A stretch of DNA of 33,624 bases, from the NCBI GenBank assembly GCA_944384105.1, contig CALWSC010000065.1, forward strand, positions 1-33,624. The letters run 5' to 3'. Source of the DNA: an uncultured Lachnospiraceae bacterium (GTDB taxonomy: Bacteria > Bacillota > Clostridia > Lachnospirales > Lachnospiraceae). The notes under the pieces are model-generated. The model saw only the letters and a program-made list of their open reading frames with translations. It was not told where the DNA came from and did no database searches. The number at the start of each line of letters is the position of its first letter. The stretch's first letter is position 1. A program made the position numbers and the translations under genes. Of this stretch, positions 7,695 through 15,523 are shown in pieces.

Positions 7695-8840
7695 TTATTT
7701 CACCTCATCAATCCGCGGCGCCGCTCCGTAGCGCCCCTCGAGGAACTGTTTGTAGTAAATCTCATCCTTGCGGACCTTCTCTCCGTTTTCCTTTATGAAC
7801 AGAGCCAGCGTGTACAGGGAAGCGCGCTGGTCGGCGTCCTTTTCGATAAGCCAGATCTCATCGCGACGCAGCAGGCTGTTGTGCATGGTAGGCATGTCAT
7901 AGGAGGTAAAAAGAAGCTGTGCGCCCGCCTTATTATACCGTCTGCTTGTAAAGAGGCTCAGCACGAAGCGCAGCGCTCTCGGATGCAGATATAAATGAAT
8001 ATCGTCCGCAAGAAGCACTCCGCCAGCGGAAAGCTTCTGCTGCACGAGCGCACACAGCAGAAGAAGCTGACGTACACCTCTGCCCTCACTGGACAGAGGA
8101 AGCGCATAGGACGCCTTTCCGATTGTGTGCACACAGAAAATCTCTGCATCCTCCCGGTAAATGTCCGTGACGGACAGATCAAGCCGCATAATCAGTCCCA
8201 GAAGCTTCTTCAAGGCTCTGCTGTCTGCCAGATACGGAGCCAGCAGTTCCTCGGAGAGATCTGAGCAGGACATCCAAGAGATTTTTTCAAAAAAAGCTGT
8301 GACAGCGGGCAGCCATGAAAGCCGTGTCTGCTGAATCAAAAATGCGAGCATCGGCGTATCATCCTCAAGTGCCGAGACATCTACGCCGTCCACGAGCTCT
8401 CCCAGATAGACTCCCTCACTGTCGCGGTCGAACACCACGTCGTAGCTGGGGTCGGCAAAGCCTCTGGCGAAGAGATTCTCCTCAAGCACAGCACCCTGCC
8501 GGAGCTTGAGCTGATAATCGTACTCTGTCTTGCCGGCACGGAAGAGAAGCTCGAACTCAGTCGGAGCGTCTGAAGATCCGTGATGAAACGAGAACGTGTG
8601 ATCCTCCGCCATAGCCAGGCGCGGAGAGAGAATACAGCGTGAGAGATAATCGAGTGCCTTTAAGACTGTACTTTTGCCGCAGCCATTCGCACCGTAGAAT
8701 CCGGCGAGAGGAAGTACGGAGGTGTCGTCTGTGTCCGTGATCAGGGAATCCGGAAATTCCGTGATTTTTGCAGGAGTCAGACTCAGAGAAAAGGTGTCCT
8801 GGAACGCACCGAAATTTGTAGCGTTAAACTGAAGCAGCAT
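7695..8840 (-). CDS. AAA family ATPase (AAA_21/AAA_15-like, SMC/RecF-type head)
   Basis: A 381-aa cytosolic ATPase of the ABC-related AAA_21 group. It begins with MLLQFNATNFGAF, the usual N-terminal strand, then Walker A GANGCGKST (about 50-58). A signature-like LSSEGRGVRQLL lies near 249-260. The Walker B-like GGVLLADDIHLYLHP near 273-287 has Asp-Asp where Asp-Glu is usual. Next come a switch segment LLFTSYDMPTMH and a short C-terminal tail. No TOPRIM, HNH or other nuclease domain is visible. Relatives occur in phage defence and toxin-antitoxin settings but also alone, so no function is assigned. GGAGG precedes the ATG. It is the first gene of a two-gene transcript with the wall-binding glycosidase. 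Confidence 0.82.
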   Translation of the reverse strand: MLLQFNATNFGAFQDTFSLSLTPAKITEFPDSLITDTDDTSVLPLAGFYGANGCGKSTVLKALDYLSRCILSPRLAMAEDHTFSFHHGSSDAPTEFELLFRAGKTEYDYQLKLRQGAVLEENLFARGFADPSYDVVFDRDSEGVYLGELVDGVDVSALEDDTPMLAFLIQQTRLSWLPAVTAFFEKISWMSCSDLSEELLAPYLADSRALKKLLGLIMRLDLSVTDIYREDAEIFCVHTIGKASYALPLSSEGRGVRQLLLLCALVQQKLSAGGVLLADDIHLYLHPRALRFVLSLFTSRRYNKAGAQLLFTSYDMPTMHNSLLRRDEIWLIEKDADQRASLYTLALFIKENGEKVRKDEIYYKQFLEGRYGAAPRIDEVK

Positions 8841-8968
8841 AAGAAAACCTCCTGTTCGTAATAAATAAAAATGATGCCATGGTCAAAATACTTTTGTTCC
8901 CAACATCATAAAAATGTGATATTTATGCATGAAAATCAGGCTGAAATCACCTGTGTAAAGTTAGTCTC

Positions 8969-8997
8969 AGTATATCACAGAAAACGACAGAAAGCAA
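8969..8997 (-). promoter_or_regulatory. Predicted promoter of the ATPase / wall-glycosidase operon
   Basis: On the minus strand TTGCTT (8992-8997) and TATACT (8969-8974) are 17 bp apart, with a TGn extension. It gives a leader of about 120 nt before the ATPase start. I saw no strong operator or riboswitch in that leader. Confidence 0.6.
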
Positions 8998-9033
8998 CAA
9001 ATAAGAGATTTTATCTCACGAATTTCGGCGGTA

Positions 9034-9288
9034 TTACAGCTTGTGAAAACAGCAGTCCTCCTTGATTTCCACGAGAATAATATCCTCTCCAATCTGCCGG
9101 ATACACTCCCATGGAATTACAAACTCATTCTCCCTTCCAAGCAGTCCTCCCAATCTGCACGGACCAGGGACAATCAACGCCTTAATCTGACCGGTAGGAC
9201 AGACGAATTCGATATCCACCGGACAGCCCAGCGATTTGCATGAACAGATATTGATAACTTCCTTTCGCCTGAGTTCAATCATACGCAT
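9034..9288 (-). CDS. YlmC/YmxH family PRC-barrel sporulation-associated protein
   Basis: An 84-aa protein of the YlmC/YmxH family, a small beta-barrel often encoded beside sporulation sigma genes in Firmicutes; its role is not established. It reads MRMIELRRKEVINI, then a Cys-rich turn (SCKSLGC), DIEF, IKALIVPG, and the characteristic EFVIPWECIRQIGEDIILVE. The start is ATG 9288 with AGGTG 7 nt upstream; a longer frame to 9576 crosses the nrdR promoter and start and is rejected. In many clostridia the gene follows sigG in the same direction, whereas here it is on the opposite strand and separated by two genes. The unusual Cys content (including a CC near the end) is a minor oddity. Confidence 0.87.
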   Translation of the reverse strand: MRMIELRRKEVINICSCKSLGCPVDIEFVCPTGQIKALIVPGPCRLGGLLGRENEFVIPWECIRQIGEDIILVEIKEDCCFHKL

Positions 9289-9354
9289 TGCAATCACCTG
9301 AAAGCCTTTTAGAATAAATATATGGAAAAAATGCGGAAAAATTGCCGGAACTAT

Positions 9355-9383
9355 TTGACGGGAACAGTGCCATCTATTATACT
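9355..9383 (+). promoter_or_regulatory. Predicted nrdR promoter
   Basis: TTGACG (9355-9360) and TATACT (9378-9383) are 17 bp apart, upstream of a strong AAGGAGG ribosome binding site. No NrdR box pair is obvious next to it. Confidence 0.65.
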
Positions 9384-9418
9384 TGTGGCAGAAGAAAAAC
9401 AAAAAGGAGGAAGCGCCT

Positions 9419-9868
9419 ATGAAGTGCCCGTTTTGCGGACAGGACAACACCCGCGTGGTGGACTCAAGACCTGTGGATGACAACACTGCGATTCGCAGAA
9501 GAAGGATGTGCGATGAGTGCGGAAAGCGTTTTACTACATATGAGAAAGTGGAGACGATCCCTCTGATCGTCATCAAGAAGGATCAGAACAGGGAACAGTA
9601 TGATCGCAGCAAGATTGAGGCAGGAGTGCTGCGTGCGTGCCATAAGCGTCCGGTTTCCGCAGAGCAGATCACCCGTCTGGTGGACGAGGTGGAGACGGAG
9701 ATCTTTAATATGGAAGTCCGGGAGATTCCGAGCACCACGATCGGAGAGATTGTGATGAATAAGCTGAAGGACCTAGAGGCAGTGGCATATGTCCGCTTTG
9801 CTTCCGTGTACCGTGAGTTTAAGGATGTCAACACATTCATGGATGAGTTAAAGAAAATATTGAAATAA
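9419..9868 (+). CDS. nrdR: Transcriptional repressor NrdR
   Basis: Nucleotide-sensing repressor of ribonucleotide reductase genes. The start is ATG 9419, 9 nt after AAGGAGG, giving 149 aa, the normal length; an in-frame extension to 9383 is rejected. The N-terminal zinc ribbon is MKCPFCG with CDECGKRF (Cys3, Cys6, Cys31, Cys34). The ATP-cone follows, with IVIKKDQNREQYDRSKIEAGVLRA split over its usual motif, then TTIGEIVMNKL and AYVRFASVYREF. No reductase gene lies nearby, so regulation is in trans. Its own promoter is at 9355-9383. Confidence 0.97.
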   Translation: MKCPFCGQDNTRVVDSRPVDDNTAIRRRRMCDECGKRFTTYEKVETIPLIVIKKDQNREQYDRSKIEAGVLRACHKRPVSAEQITRLVDEVETEIFNMEVREIPSTTIGEIVMNKLKDLEAVAYVRFASVYREFKDVNTFMDELKKILK

Positions 9869-9871
9869 GTA

Positions 9872-9900
9872 TTGTGTTAAAAAATTAACAGTGTTATAAT
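9872..9900 (+). promoter_or_regulatory. Promoter with Rex-type redox operator upstream of the alcohol dehydrogenase
   Basis: TGTTAA-AAAA-TTAACA (9875-9890) is a perfect 6-4-6 inverted repeat matching the clostridial Rex operator TTGTTAANNNNTTAACAA. It lies between a weak -35 (TTGTGT, 9872-9877) and an extended -10 (TGTTATAAT, hexamer 9895-9900), where bound Rex would block polymerase. Rex represses fermentation genes when NADH/NAD+ is low, which fits the downstream NAD(H)-linked dehydrogenase. Confidence 0.72.
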
Positions 9901-9992
9901 AAGCACAGAACAGTTAACCATATCTGCAATTTAACAAAAAGGCAGCCAAGCTGCTTGCTATGCGGATTGAAGAAAATAAGGAGGAGATTACC

Positions 9993-11174
9993 ATGATGCG
10001 TTTTACTTTACCAAGAGACATCTACTATGGAAAGGGAGCCCTGGAGCAATTAAAGACATTAACCGGAAAGAAAGCAGTTCTTGTTCTGGGCGGCGGTTCC
10101 ATGAAGCGCTTCGGTTTTGTGGATAAGGTGGAAGCTTATCTGAAGGAAGCAGGCATTGAAGTGAAGCTGATTGAGAACGTCGAGCCGGATCCGTCGGTAG
10201 AGACCGTTATGAACGGTGCGGCAGCTATGCGCGAATTTGAACCGGACTGGATTATTGCGATGGGCGGTGGTTCACCGATCGACGCGGCTAAGGCAATGTG
10301 GGTATTCTATGAATATCCGGAAACGACGTTTGAGGAGATTATTCAGCCGTTTTCCTTCCCGACGCTGAGACAGAAGGCAAAGTTCCTTGCAATTCCGTCC
10401 ACATCCGGTACTGCGACAGAGGTTACGGCATTCTCCGTCATCACAGATTATCAGAAGGGAATCAAGTATCCGCTTGCTGACTTCAATATCACGCCGGACA
10501 TTGCGATTGTAGATCCAGAACTTGCTGAGACGATGCCTGAGAAGCTGACTGCACATACAGGTATGGATGCGCTGACACACGCGATTGAGGCGTATGTCTC
10601 CACGATGAATTCCCCGTTTACCGATCCGCTGGCGCTTAAGGCAATTTCCATGGTATTTGAGTACCTGCCGGCTTCCTATGAAAAGGATATGGCAGCGAGA
10701 GAGCAGATGCATTATGCGCAGTGCCTCGCGGGAATGGCATTCTCTAATGCGCTGCTTGGAATTGTACACTCCATGGCGCACAAGACGGGAGCTGCATTCT
10801 CCACAGGACATATTCCGCACGGATGCGCAAACGCGATCTATCTGCCGTACGTTATCAAGTATAACGCAAAGGATGCAACGGCATTAAAGCGCTATGCAGA
10901 TATCGCAAGATCCGTGGGACTTGCAGGCGATACGGATGAGGAGCTGATGCTGGCGCTGTGCGCAAAGATCGACGAGTACAATGTAAAGCTCAATATCCCC
11001 AAGACGCTGAAAGAGTTTGGAATTGTTGAGGAGGAGTTTAAGGAGAAGGTAAACGAGATCGCAAAGAATGCGGTCGGTGACGCCTGCACAGGCTCCAATC
11101 CGAGACAGATTGATCCGGAGAATATGGCGAAGCTTCTGACCTGCACCTATTACGGAACTGAGGTTGATTTCTGA
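9993..11174 (+). CDS. Iron-containing alcohol dehydrogenase
   Basis: NAD(P)H-dependent alcohol/aldehyde oxidoreductase of the Fe-ADH family, probably reducing an aldehyde during fermentation. The 393-aa length is typical of stand-alone members. It contains VLGGGSMKRFG, the nucleotide-binding GGGSPIDAAKAMW, IPSTSGTATEVT, and the metal-binding GMDALTHAIEAY (Asp192, His196). HSMAHKTGAA (His259) and HIPHGCANA (His276) complete the iron ligands by family analogy. GGAGGAG lies 6 nt before ATG 9993; an earlier ATG at 9960 has no ribosome binding site, and ATG 9996 is also possible. The Rex operator upstream suggests induction when NADH accumulates. A strong terminator follows, so it is probably monocistronic. 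The exact substrate cannot be read from sequence. Confidence 0.94.
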   Translation: MMRFTLPRDIYYGKGALEQLKTLTGKKAVLVLGGGSMKRFGFVDKVEAYLKEAGIEVKLIENVEPDPSVETVMNGAAAMREFEPDWIIAMGGGSPIDAAKAMWVFYEYPETTFEEIIQPFSFPTLRQKAKFLAIPSTSGTATEVTAFSVITDYQKGIKYPLADFNITPDIAIVDPELAETMPEKLTAHTGMDALTHAIEAYVSTMNSPFTDPLALKAISMVFEYLPASYEKDMAAREQMHYAQCLAGMAFSNALLGIVHSMAHKTGAAFSTGHIPHGCANAIYLPYVIKYNAKDATALKRYADIARSVGLAGDTDEELMLALCAKIDEYNVKLNIPKTLKEFGIVEEEFKEKVNEIAKNAVGDACTGSNPRQIDPENMAKLLTCTYYGTEVDF

Positions 11175-11189
11175 TACCCTCCTTTTTTG

Positions 11190-11232
11190 ATTGCCGCACC
11201 GACTGAAATGTAGGTGCGGCAATTGCTTTTTA
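11190..11232 (+). terminator. Intrinsic terminator of the alcohol dehydrogenase gene
   Basis: ATTGCCGCACC (11190-11200) pairs perfectly with GGTGCGGCAAT (11213-11223) around a 12-nt loop, followed by TGCTTTTTAT. Confidence 0.88.
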
Positions 11233-11302
11233 TATGGGAAAATGGTACACTCCATATGAAGGTGTGATATTTTTGCACAAATACAAAGAAAAGGAGAAGA
11301 TA

Positions 11303-12595
11303 ATGAAAGAAGGAAGAGCATCTGCTCTGCTACCGATTGCGTTTTTCCTGGTGGTATTCCTGGGATCGGGATTCATCACGGGGGATTTTAATGCGATGCC
11401 TGCGATTGTGGGTTTTCTGGCGGCGTTGTTCGTGGCATTTCTGCAGGACCGGAGGCATAGCTTCAATGAGAAAATAACTATTATTTCAAAGGGCGTTGGA
11501 GATGACAATATCATTACCATGTGCCTGATCTTTCTGACGGCAGGAGGATTCTCCGGCGCAGTGACAGCGGCAGGAGGCGTAGACAGCACGGTAAATCTCG
11601 GGCTTTCGATTCTTCCGCCCGGCGTCGCTGTGGCAGGCTTGTTTGTGATCGGCTGTTTTATCTCAGTATCCATGGGAACATCTATGGGAACAATCGCTGC
11701 GCTTGCTCCGATTGCTGTGGGCATCAGTGAGAAGACAAATTTTGGAATACCGATCTGTATCGGCGCGGTGGTCTGCGGCGCGATGTTCGGCGATAATCTG
11801 TCCATGATTTCGGACACCACAATCGCTGCCGTGAAGACGCAGGGCTGCGAGATGAAGGACAAGTTCAGGGAGAACTTTCTGATCGTGCTCCCGGCAGCCA
11901 TTATTACGATCATAATCTTCCTTGTTCTGACGAGAAATGGATCGTTTCAGATGGATAGTGAGCTGCCGTACACAGTCTGGCAGGTGCTGCCGTATATCGT
12001 AGTGCTGATCGGAGCGCTGATCGGATTTAACGTGTTCCTGGTGCTGATTGCGGGAATCGTGCTTTCTCTGATCGTGGGTGCGGCAATGGGAACCATTGCA
12101 CCCGGCGAGATCTTCCGCGTGATCGGTCAGGGGACCGACGGCAAAGGCGGAGTCATGGGCATGTATGACATTACAGTGATCTCAATTGTGGTGGCGTGCA
12201 TCGTATCACTGGTCAAGGAGATGGGAGGCATTCAGTTCCTGTTATCCTTTATCAAGAAGAGAATACGCGGCAGGCGCGGAGGAGAACTCGGTATTGCTGT
12301 GCTGGCGCTGCTGGTAGATCTGTGCACGGCGAATAATACGGTAGCCATCGTGATGGCTGGACCGATTGCGAAGGAGATCAGTGACGAGTATGAGATCAGC
12401 CCGCGCCGTTCGGCGTCCCTGCTGGATATGTTTACGTCTGTGGGACAGGGGCTTATCCCTTACGGCGCGCAGCTTCTGTCTGCGGCGAGCCTGACGGGAC
12501 TGACTCCGTATCAGATTATTCCATACTGTTTTTACCCGATTCTCATGGGTATCAGCGGACTGGCTGCAATTTTATTTATCAGGAAAAAAGTGTAA
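11303..12595 (+). CDS. NhaC family Na+/H+ antiporter-like transporter
   Basis: A 430-aa inner-membrane protein with about ten to twelve hydrophobic segments, fitting the NhaC antiporter superfamily. Segments that support this are ISVSMGTSMGTIAALAPIAVGI, broken by short loops, then CGAMFGDNLSMISDTTIAAVKTQGC, and LLVDLCTANNTVAIVMAGPIAKEI. The GDNLSMISDTT stretch is typical of this family. The start is ATG 11303, 6 nt after AAGGAG; an in-frame start at 11234 would put the ribosome binding site inside the gene and is rejected. It has its own transcription unit between two terminators. Substrate could be Na+/H+ or, as in some relatives, malate/lactate or amino-acid linked exchange; I cannot tell. 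Confidence 0.9.
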   Translation: MKEGRASALLPIAFFLVVFLGSGFITGDFNAMPAIVGFLAALFVAFLQDRRHSFNEKITIISKGVGDDNIITMCLIFLTAGGFSGAVTAAGGVDSTVNLGLSILPPGVAVAGLFVIGCFISVSMGTSMGTIAALAPIAVGISEKTNFGIPICIGAVVCGAMFGDNLSMISDTTIAAVKTQGCEMKDKFRENFLIVLPAAIITIIIFLVLTRNGSFQMDSELPYTVWQVLPYIVVLIGALIGFNVFLVLIAGIVLSLIVGAAMGTIAPGEIFRVIGQGTDGKGGVMGMYDITVISIVVACIVSLVKEMGGIQFLLSFIKKRIRGRRGGELGIAVLALLVDLCTANNTVAIVMAGPIAKEISDEYEISPRRSASLLDMFTSVGQGLIPYGAQLLSAASLTGLTPYQIIPYCFYPILMGISGLAAILFIRKKV

Positions 12596-12631
12596 ATAAT
12601 AAGGAGGCGCGGCAGCGCCTCCTTATTATTT
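12594..12631. terminator. Perfect 17-bp bidirectional terminator shared by convergent genes
   Basis: AAATAATAAGGAGGCGC (12594-12610) and its exact complement (12615-12631) flank a GGCA tetraloop. The stem includes both the nhaC-like stop codon (12593-12595) and the stop codon of the ArsR gene (12626-12628), so one element ends both transcripts. T-rich arms appear on both strands. Confidence 0.88.
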
Positions 12632-12991
12632 ACGGCTTTCCTCCATCGTGTGTTCGAGTCCCTGAGACAGGATGGTGGCGACATGAGAATCGTCGAGAGC
12701 GTAGTAGACGGTTTTGCCGTCTCTTCGGAATTTTACGAGCTTCATCTGCTTCAGGATGCGCAGCTGATGAGAGATCGCGCTCTGGGTCATGCCCAGCAGC
12801 TCAGCGATATCACAGACGCACAGCTCCCGGCAGGACAAAGCGGTGAGAATCCGGATGCGGGTCGGATCGCCGAAGGTCTTGAAAAGCTCGGCAAGGCTGT
12901 ACAAAATTTCTGAGTCCGGCAGAAGAATGTCCGGGCTCAGAAGGTGATGGTGTTGCTCGTTGCATAATTCGATGTCCGGTATGTTGTTCAT
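12626..12991 (-). CDS. ArsR/SmtB family metal-sensing repressor
   Basis: A 121-aa winged-helix repressor that should release DNA on binding Zn, Cd or Pb. The core reads LAELFKTFGDPTRIRILTAL, then ELCVCDIAELL and TQSAISHQLRILK (recognition helix), then VKFRRDGKTVYYALDD (wing). Two metal sites are visible: an alpha3N type (Cys10 with Cys58/Cys60 of ELCVCD, as in CadC) and an alpha5 type (Asp101, His103, His114, Glu117, as in SmtB/CzrA). HHH at 14-16 may add ligands. GGAGGCG precedes the ATG. The gene lies 109 bp downstream of the P-type ATPase on the same strand, so it is the likely regulator of that transporter through the palindrome at 15524-15547. The gap holds a TTGACA and a GC-rich hairpin and might carry a second promoter. 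Confidence 0.93.
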   Translation of the reverse strand: MNNIPDIELCNEQHHHLLSPDILLPDSEILYSLAELFKTFGDPTRIRILTALSCRELCVCDIAELLGMTQSAISHQLRILKQMKLVKFRRDGKTVYYALDDSHVATILSQGLEHTMEESRK

Positions 12992-13100
12992 AGCGCCTCC
13001 TGTAAAGATGCCGAACCGCCGCGCAAAACGGCGGCAGTCCGGCAGTTATTTCCAACTGATTATAAGTTTAACGGAAAATCTCGTTTTGTCAACGAAAAAT

Positions 13101-15488
13101 TCACTCCCGCGGGTTCTTCTGCTTTTTCGCAGACGAAGAGGTGTAAAGCACGCGGATTGCGTTGAGCACGCAGAGCATTGCAACTCCGGAATCTGCAAAC
13201 ACTGCAAGCCACATGGAAGCAAAACCGGCAAGACCGAGCAGCATCACGCAGATTTTAATTACGAGGGCGAACACAACGTTTTGTACTGCGATCGCGTTTG
13301 TTCTTCGGGAGATTGCAAGTGCTTTCGGAATTACATCCATGCTCGCAGTCATGAAGACTACATCCGCCGCCTCAATAGCAGCATCCGCGCCGCTTCCCAT
13401 CGCTGCACCGACATCTGCACCGGCAAGCACCGGCGCATCGTTGATTCCGTCGCCGACGAACATAACGCTGCCATATTCCTTGCGAAGCTCCTGAAGCCTT
13501 GAGAGCTTCTCCTGCGGGAGCAGGCGTGCAAAGACCTTTTCGATGCCGACGCGGTCCGCAACCTCCTTTGCATTGCCGGAGGAATCTCCTGTCAGCATGA
13601 CGGGAGTGATGCCGAGAGATTTTAACTGTCCGACTGCCTTTTTGGCATCAGGCTTGATTGTATCGGAAATTTCTACGGAGCCGATTAGGCTGCCGTTTCT
13701 TGCGACCAGCACCTCGCAGCCGTAAGTGTTCTGAGCACTTTCGGAAAGCTTAACGCCAAAGCGCTCCATCAGCTTGCGGTTACCGCAGAGAATCGTATCG
13801 CCGCCGAAAACGGCGCGGATGCCGTGGCCGGCGATTTCCTCTGTCTCATCGGGAGCAGCCGGCTGCAAACCCTTCTCACGTGCCGCATTTACGATGCTTA
13901 CGGCAATGGGGTGGGTAGAGTTCTGCTCGCAGGATGCAGTGAGAGCGAGCAGCTCGTCAGAGCTTCCGCTGAGGGGATGAAGCTGCTGTACCACAAAATT
14001 TCCTTTTGTGATAGTTCCGGTCTTATCCATAATTACCGCGCGTACATCCTTTAACATCTCAAGAGAAGCACCTCCCTTAAAGAGAATCCCCAGCTTTGAA
14101 CCTGCTCCGATGCCGGAGAAGAAAGCAAGCGGCACACTGAGTACCAGTGCGCACGGGCAGCTGATGACAAGAAATGTAAGCGCCGTGTAGATCCAGTGGG
14201 ACCAGTTGCCCGTCATGAGCGACGGGATGATTGCGGTTGCAAGCGCTGCCAGCAGCACCACGGGGGTATAATAACGGGAGAAGCGGGTGATAAAGCGGTC
14301 CATCTTCGGCTTGCTTGCCGCCGCGTTCTCCACCGCGTCGAGGATTCTGGAGACAAGAGAGTCCTCCAGCGGCTTTTCAACCAGAAGTGTCAGGGTACCA
14401 TTTAAGTTGACGCAGCCGGAGGATACGCTGTCACCAGGGTTGATGCCAACAGGGACAGGCTCACCGGTAATTGCTGAAGTATCGAGCTGGCTGGAGCCGC
14501 TTACAATCTTGCCGTCAAGCGGGATACGGTCGCCGGGGCGGACTAAGACGAGGTCGCCGGGACGCGCATCCTCTGCGGGAATTTCCTCTGCAGCGCCGCT
14601 GTTTAAGAGAAGAACCGTCTCAGGGCGCATATCCACTGCGTCCATGATCTGCGCCCGGCTTCTCTCGACAGCTTTCTCCTCGAAGAACTCCCCGATGCAG
14701 TAGAAGAGCATAACGCCGGCCGCTTCACCGTATTCTCCTATGATAAAGGCACCGATTGTCGCAATACTCATAAGGAAGTTCTCGTCAAAGATGCGCCCCT
14801 TAACCAGGTTCTTTCCGGCTGTTAAAAGCACATCATACCCGAGCAGGAGATATGCGATGAGAAAGAGCGCAAAATCAGCCCACGCAGGAAGCGTTGCAAA
14901 AATATGCGGCAGAATCTCGCCTGCCAGAAAGAGCACAGCGCCTGCAATGAGCATGGTGAGCTCTCCGTACGCCTGCCAGAAGGTTTTATTCTCCGTCCTG
15001 GCGGAGACTGTGCGCGTATCCTTGGCATGAATCCGTACATCCGGCTCAATCGATGTGCAGATCTCCGTGATCCGGGGGAGCAGCGCCTGCGTATGATCAG
15101 AGACGATGCGCAGCTGCCTGGTTGTATAAGTGATATCCGCAAACTGAACGCCGGGCAGCTTCTGAATCTTCTCCTCCATCTGGGCAGCGCAGTGTGCGCA
15201 GCTCAGATTCTCCAAAAGAAAACTTTGAGCCTTCTTTCTGTATTCGGAAGGCATCTCAGTACGATGCGTCTCCATATTGCCGTGTTCATGCCCGCAGCCG
15301 CAGGAATCATGATCGTGGTGATGCTCGTGTCCGCAGCCGCAGGAGTCATGATCGTGGTGGTGTTCATGTCCGCAGCCGCAGGAGTCGTGATCGTGGTGGT
15401 GTTCATATCCGCAGCCGCAGGAGTCGTGATCGTGATGGTTATGGTGTTCATGTCCGCTGCAGTCAGCGTGATGTGTCTGTCTGCTCAT
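13101..15488 (-). CDS. cadA: Heavy-metal translocating P-type ATPase (Zn/Cd/Pb exporter, CadA/ZntA-like)
   Basis: P1B-type ATPase of about 795 aa that exports divalent soft metals across the membrane. The N-terminus is extended: residues about 20-70 carry four 13-residue repeats of HDHDSCGCGHEHH type. An HMA domain follows with LSCAHC (about 95-100). Further on are the transmembrane ion site SCPCALVLS, the actuator motif TGEPVP, the phosphorylation site DKTGTITKG, the nucleotide-domain HP dipeptide (STHPIA), and GDGINDAPVL. CPC without a preceding Cu-type context, together with the His repeats and an ArsR partner, favours Zn/Cd/Pb over copper. The start is ATG 15488 after AAGGGAGGG; an in-frame start at 15527 overlaps the operator and is rejected. 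Confidence 0.95.
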   Translation of the reverse strand: MSRQTHHADCSGHEHHNHHDHDSCGCGYEHHHDHDSCGCGHEHHHDHDSCGCGHEHHHDHDSCGCGHEHGNMETHRTEMPSEYRKKAQSFLLENLSCAHCAAQMEEKIQKLPGVQFADITYTTRQLRIVSDHTQALLPRITEICTSIEPDVRIHAKDTRTVSARTENKTFWQAYGELTMLIAGAVLFLAGEILPHIFATLPAWADFALFLIAYLLLGYDVLLTAGKNLVKGRIFDENFLMSIATIGAFIIGEYGEAAGVMLFYCIGEFFEEKAVERSRAQIMDAVDMRPETVLLLNSGAAEEIPAEDARPGDLVLVRPGDRIPLDGKIVSGSSQLDTSAITGEPVPVGINPGDSVSSGCVNLNGTLTLLVEKPLEDSLVSRILDAVENAAASKPKMDRFITRFSRYYTPVVLLAALATAIIPSLMTGNWSHWIYTALTFLVISCPCALVLSVPLAFFSGIGAGSKLGILFKGGASLEMLKDVRAVIMDKTGTITKGNFVVQQLHPLSGSSDELLALTASCEQNSTHPIAVSIVNAAREKGLQPAAPDETEEIAGHGIRAVFGGDTILCGNRKLMERFGVKLSESAQNTYGCEVLVARNGSLIGSVEISDTIKPDAKKAVGQLKSLGITPVMLTGDSSGNAKEVADRVGIEKVFARLLPQEKLSRLQELRKEYGSVMFVGDGINDAPVLAGADVGAAMGSGADAAIEAADVVFMTASMDVIPKALAISRRTNAIAVQNVVFALVIKICVMLLGLAGFASMWLAVFADSGVAMLCVLNAIRVLYTSSSAKKQKNPRE
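15285..15440 (-). repeat. Four tandem 39-bp coding repeats (His/Cys metal-binding motif)
   Basis: Four consecutive 39-bp units (15285-15323, 15324-15362, 15363-15401, 15402-15440) differ at only a few positions and encode HDHDSCGCGHEHH-like 13-mers in the P-type ATPase. The high nucleotide identity suggests recent expansion or homogenisation, so copy number may vary between strains. Confidence 0.92.
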
Positions 15489-15523
15489 GGAAGTCCCTCC
15501 CTTATCTGTAACTGTTATATTAA

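Noticed and set aside
7695-8840. Known retron, OLD or RloC-type defence ATPase
   Set aside because: No reverse transcriptase, TOPRIM or nuclease domain is visible in it or beside it, so a defence label would be unsupported.
9289-9576. N-terminal extension of the YlmC protein to 180 aa
   Set aside because: It would be antisense to the nrdR promoter and start, and family members are about 80-100 aa.
12992-13100. Independent promoter for the ArsR gene
   Set aside because: TTGACA is present, but the only TATAAT is 22 bp away and no activator site is recognisable; kept only as a possibility in the ArsR entry.
15285-15440. Possible CRISPR-like or intergenic repeat array
   Set aside because: The 39-bp units are directly adjacent with no spacers, and they are in frame within cadA.
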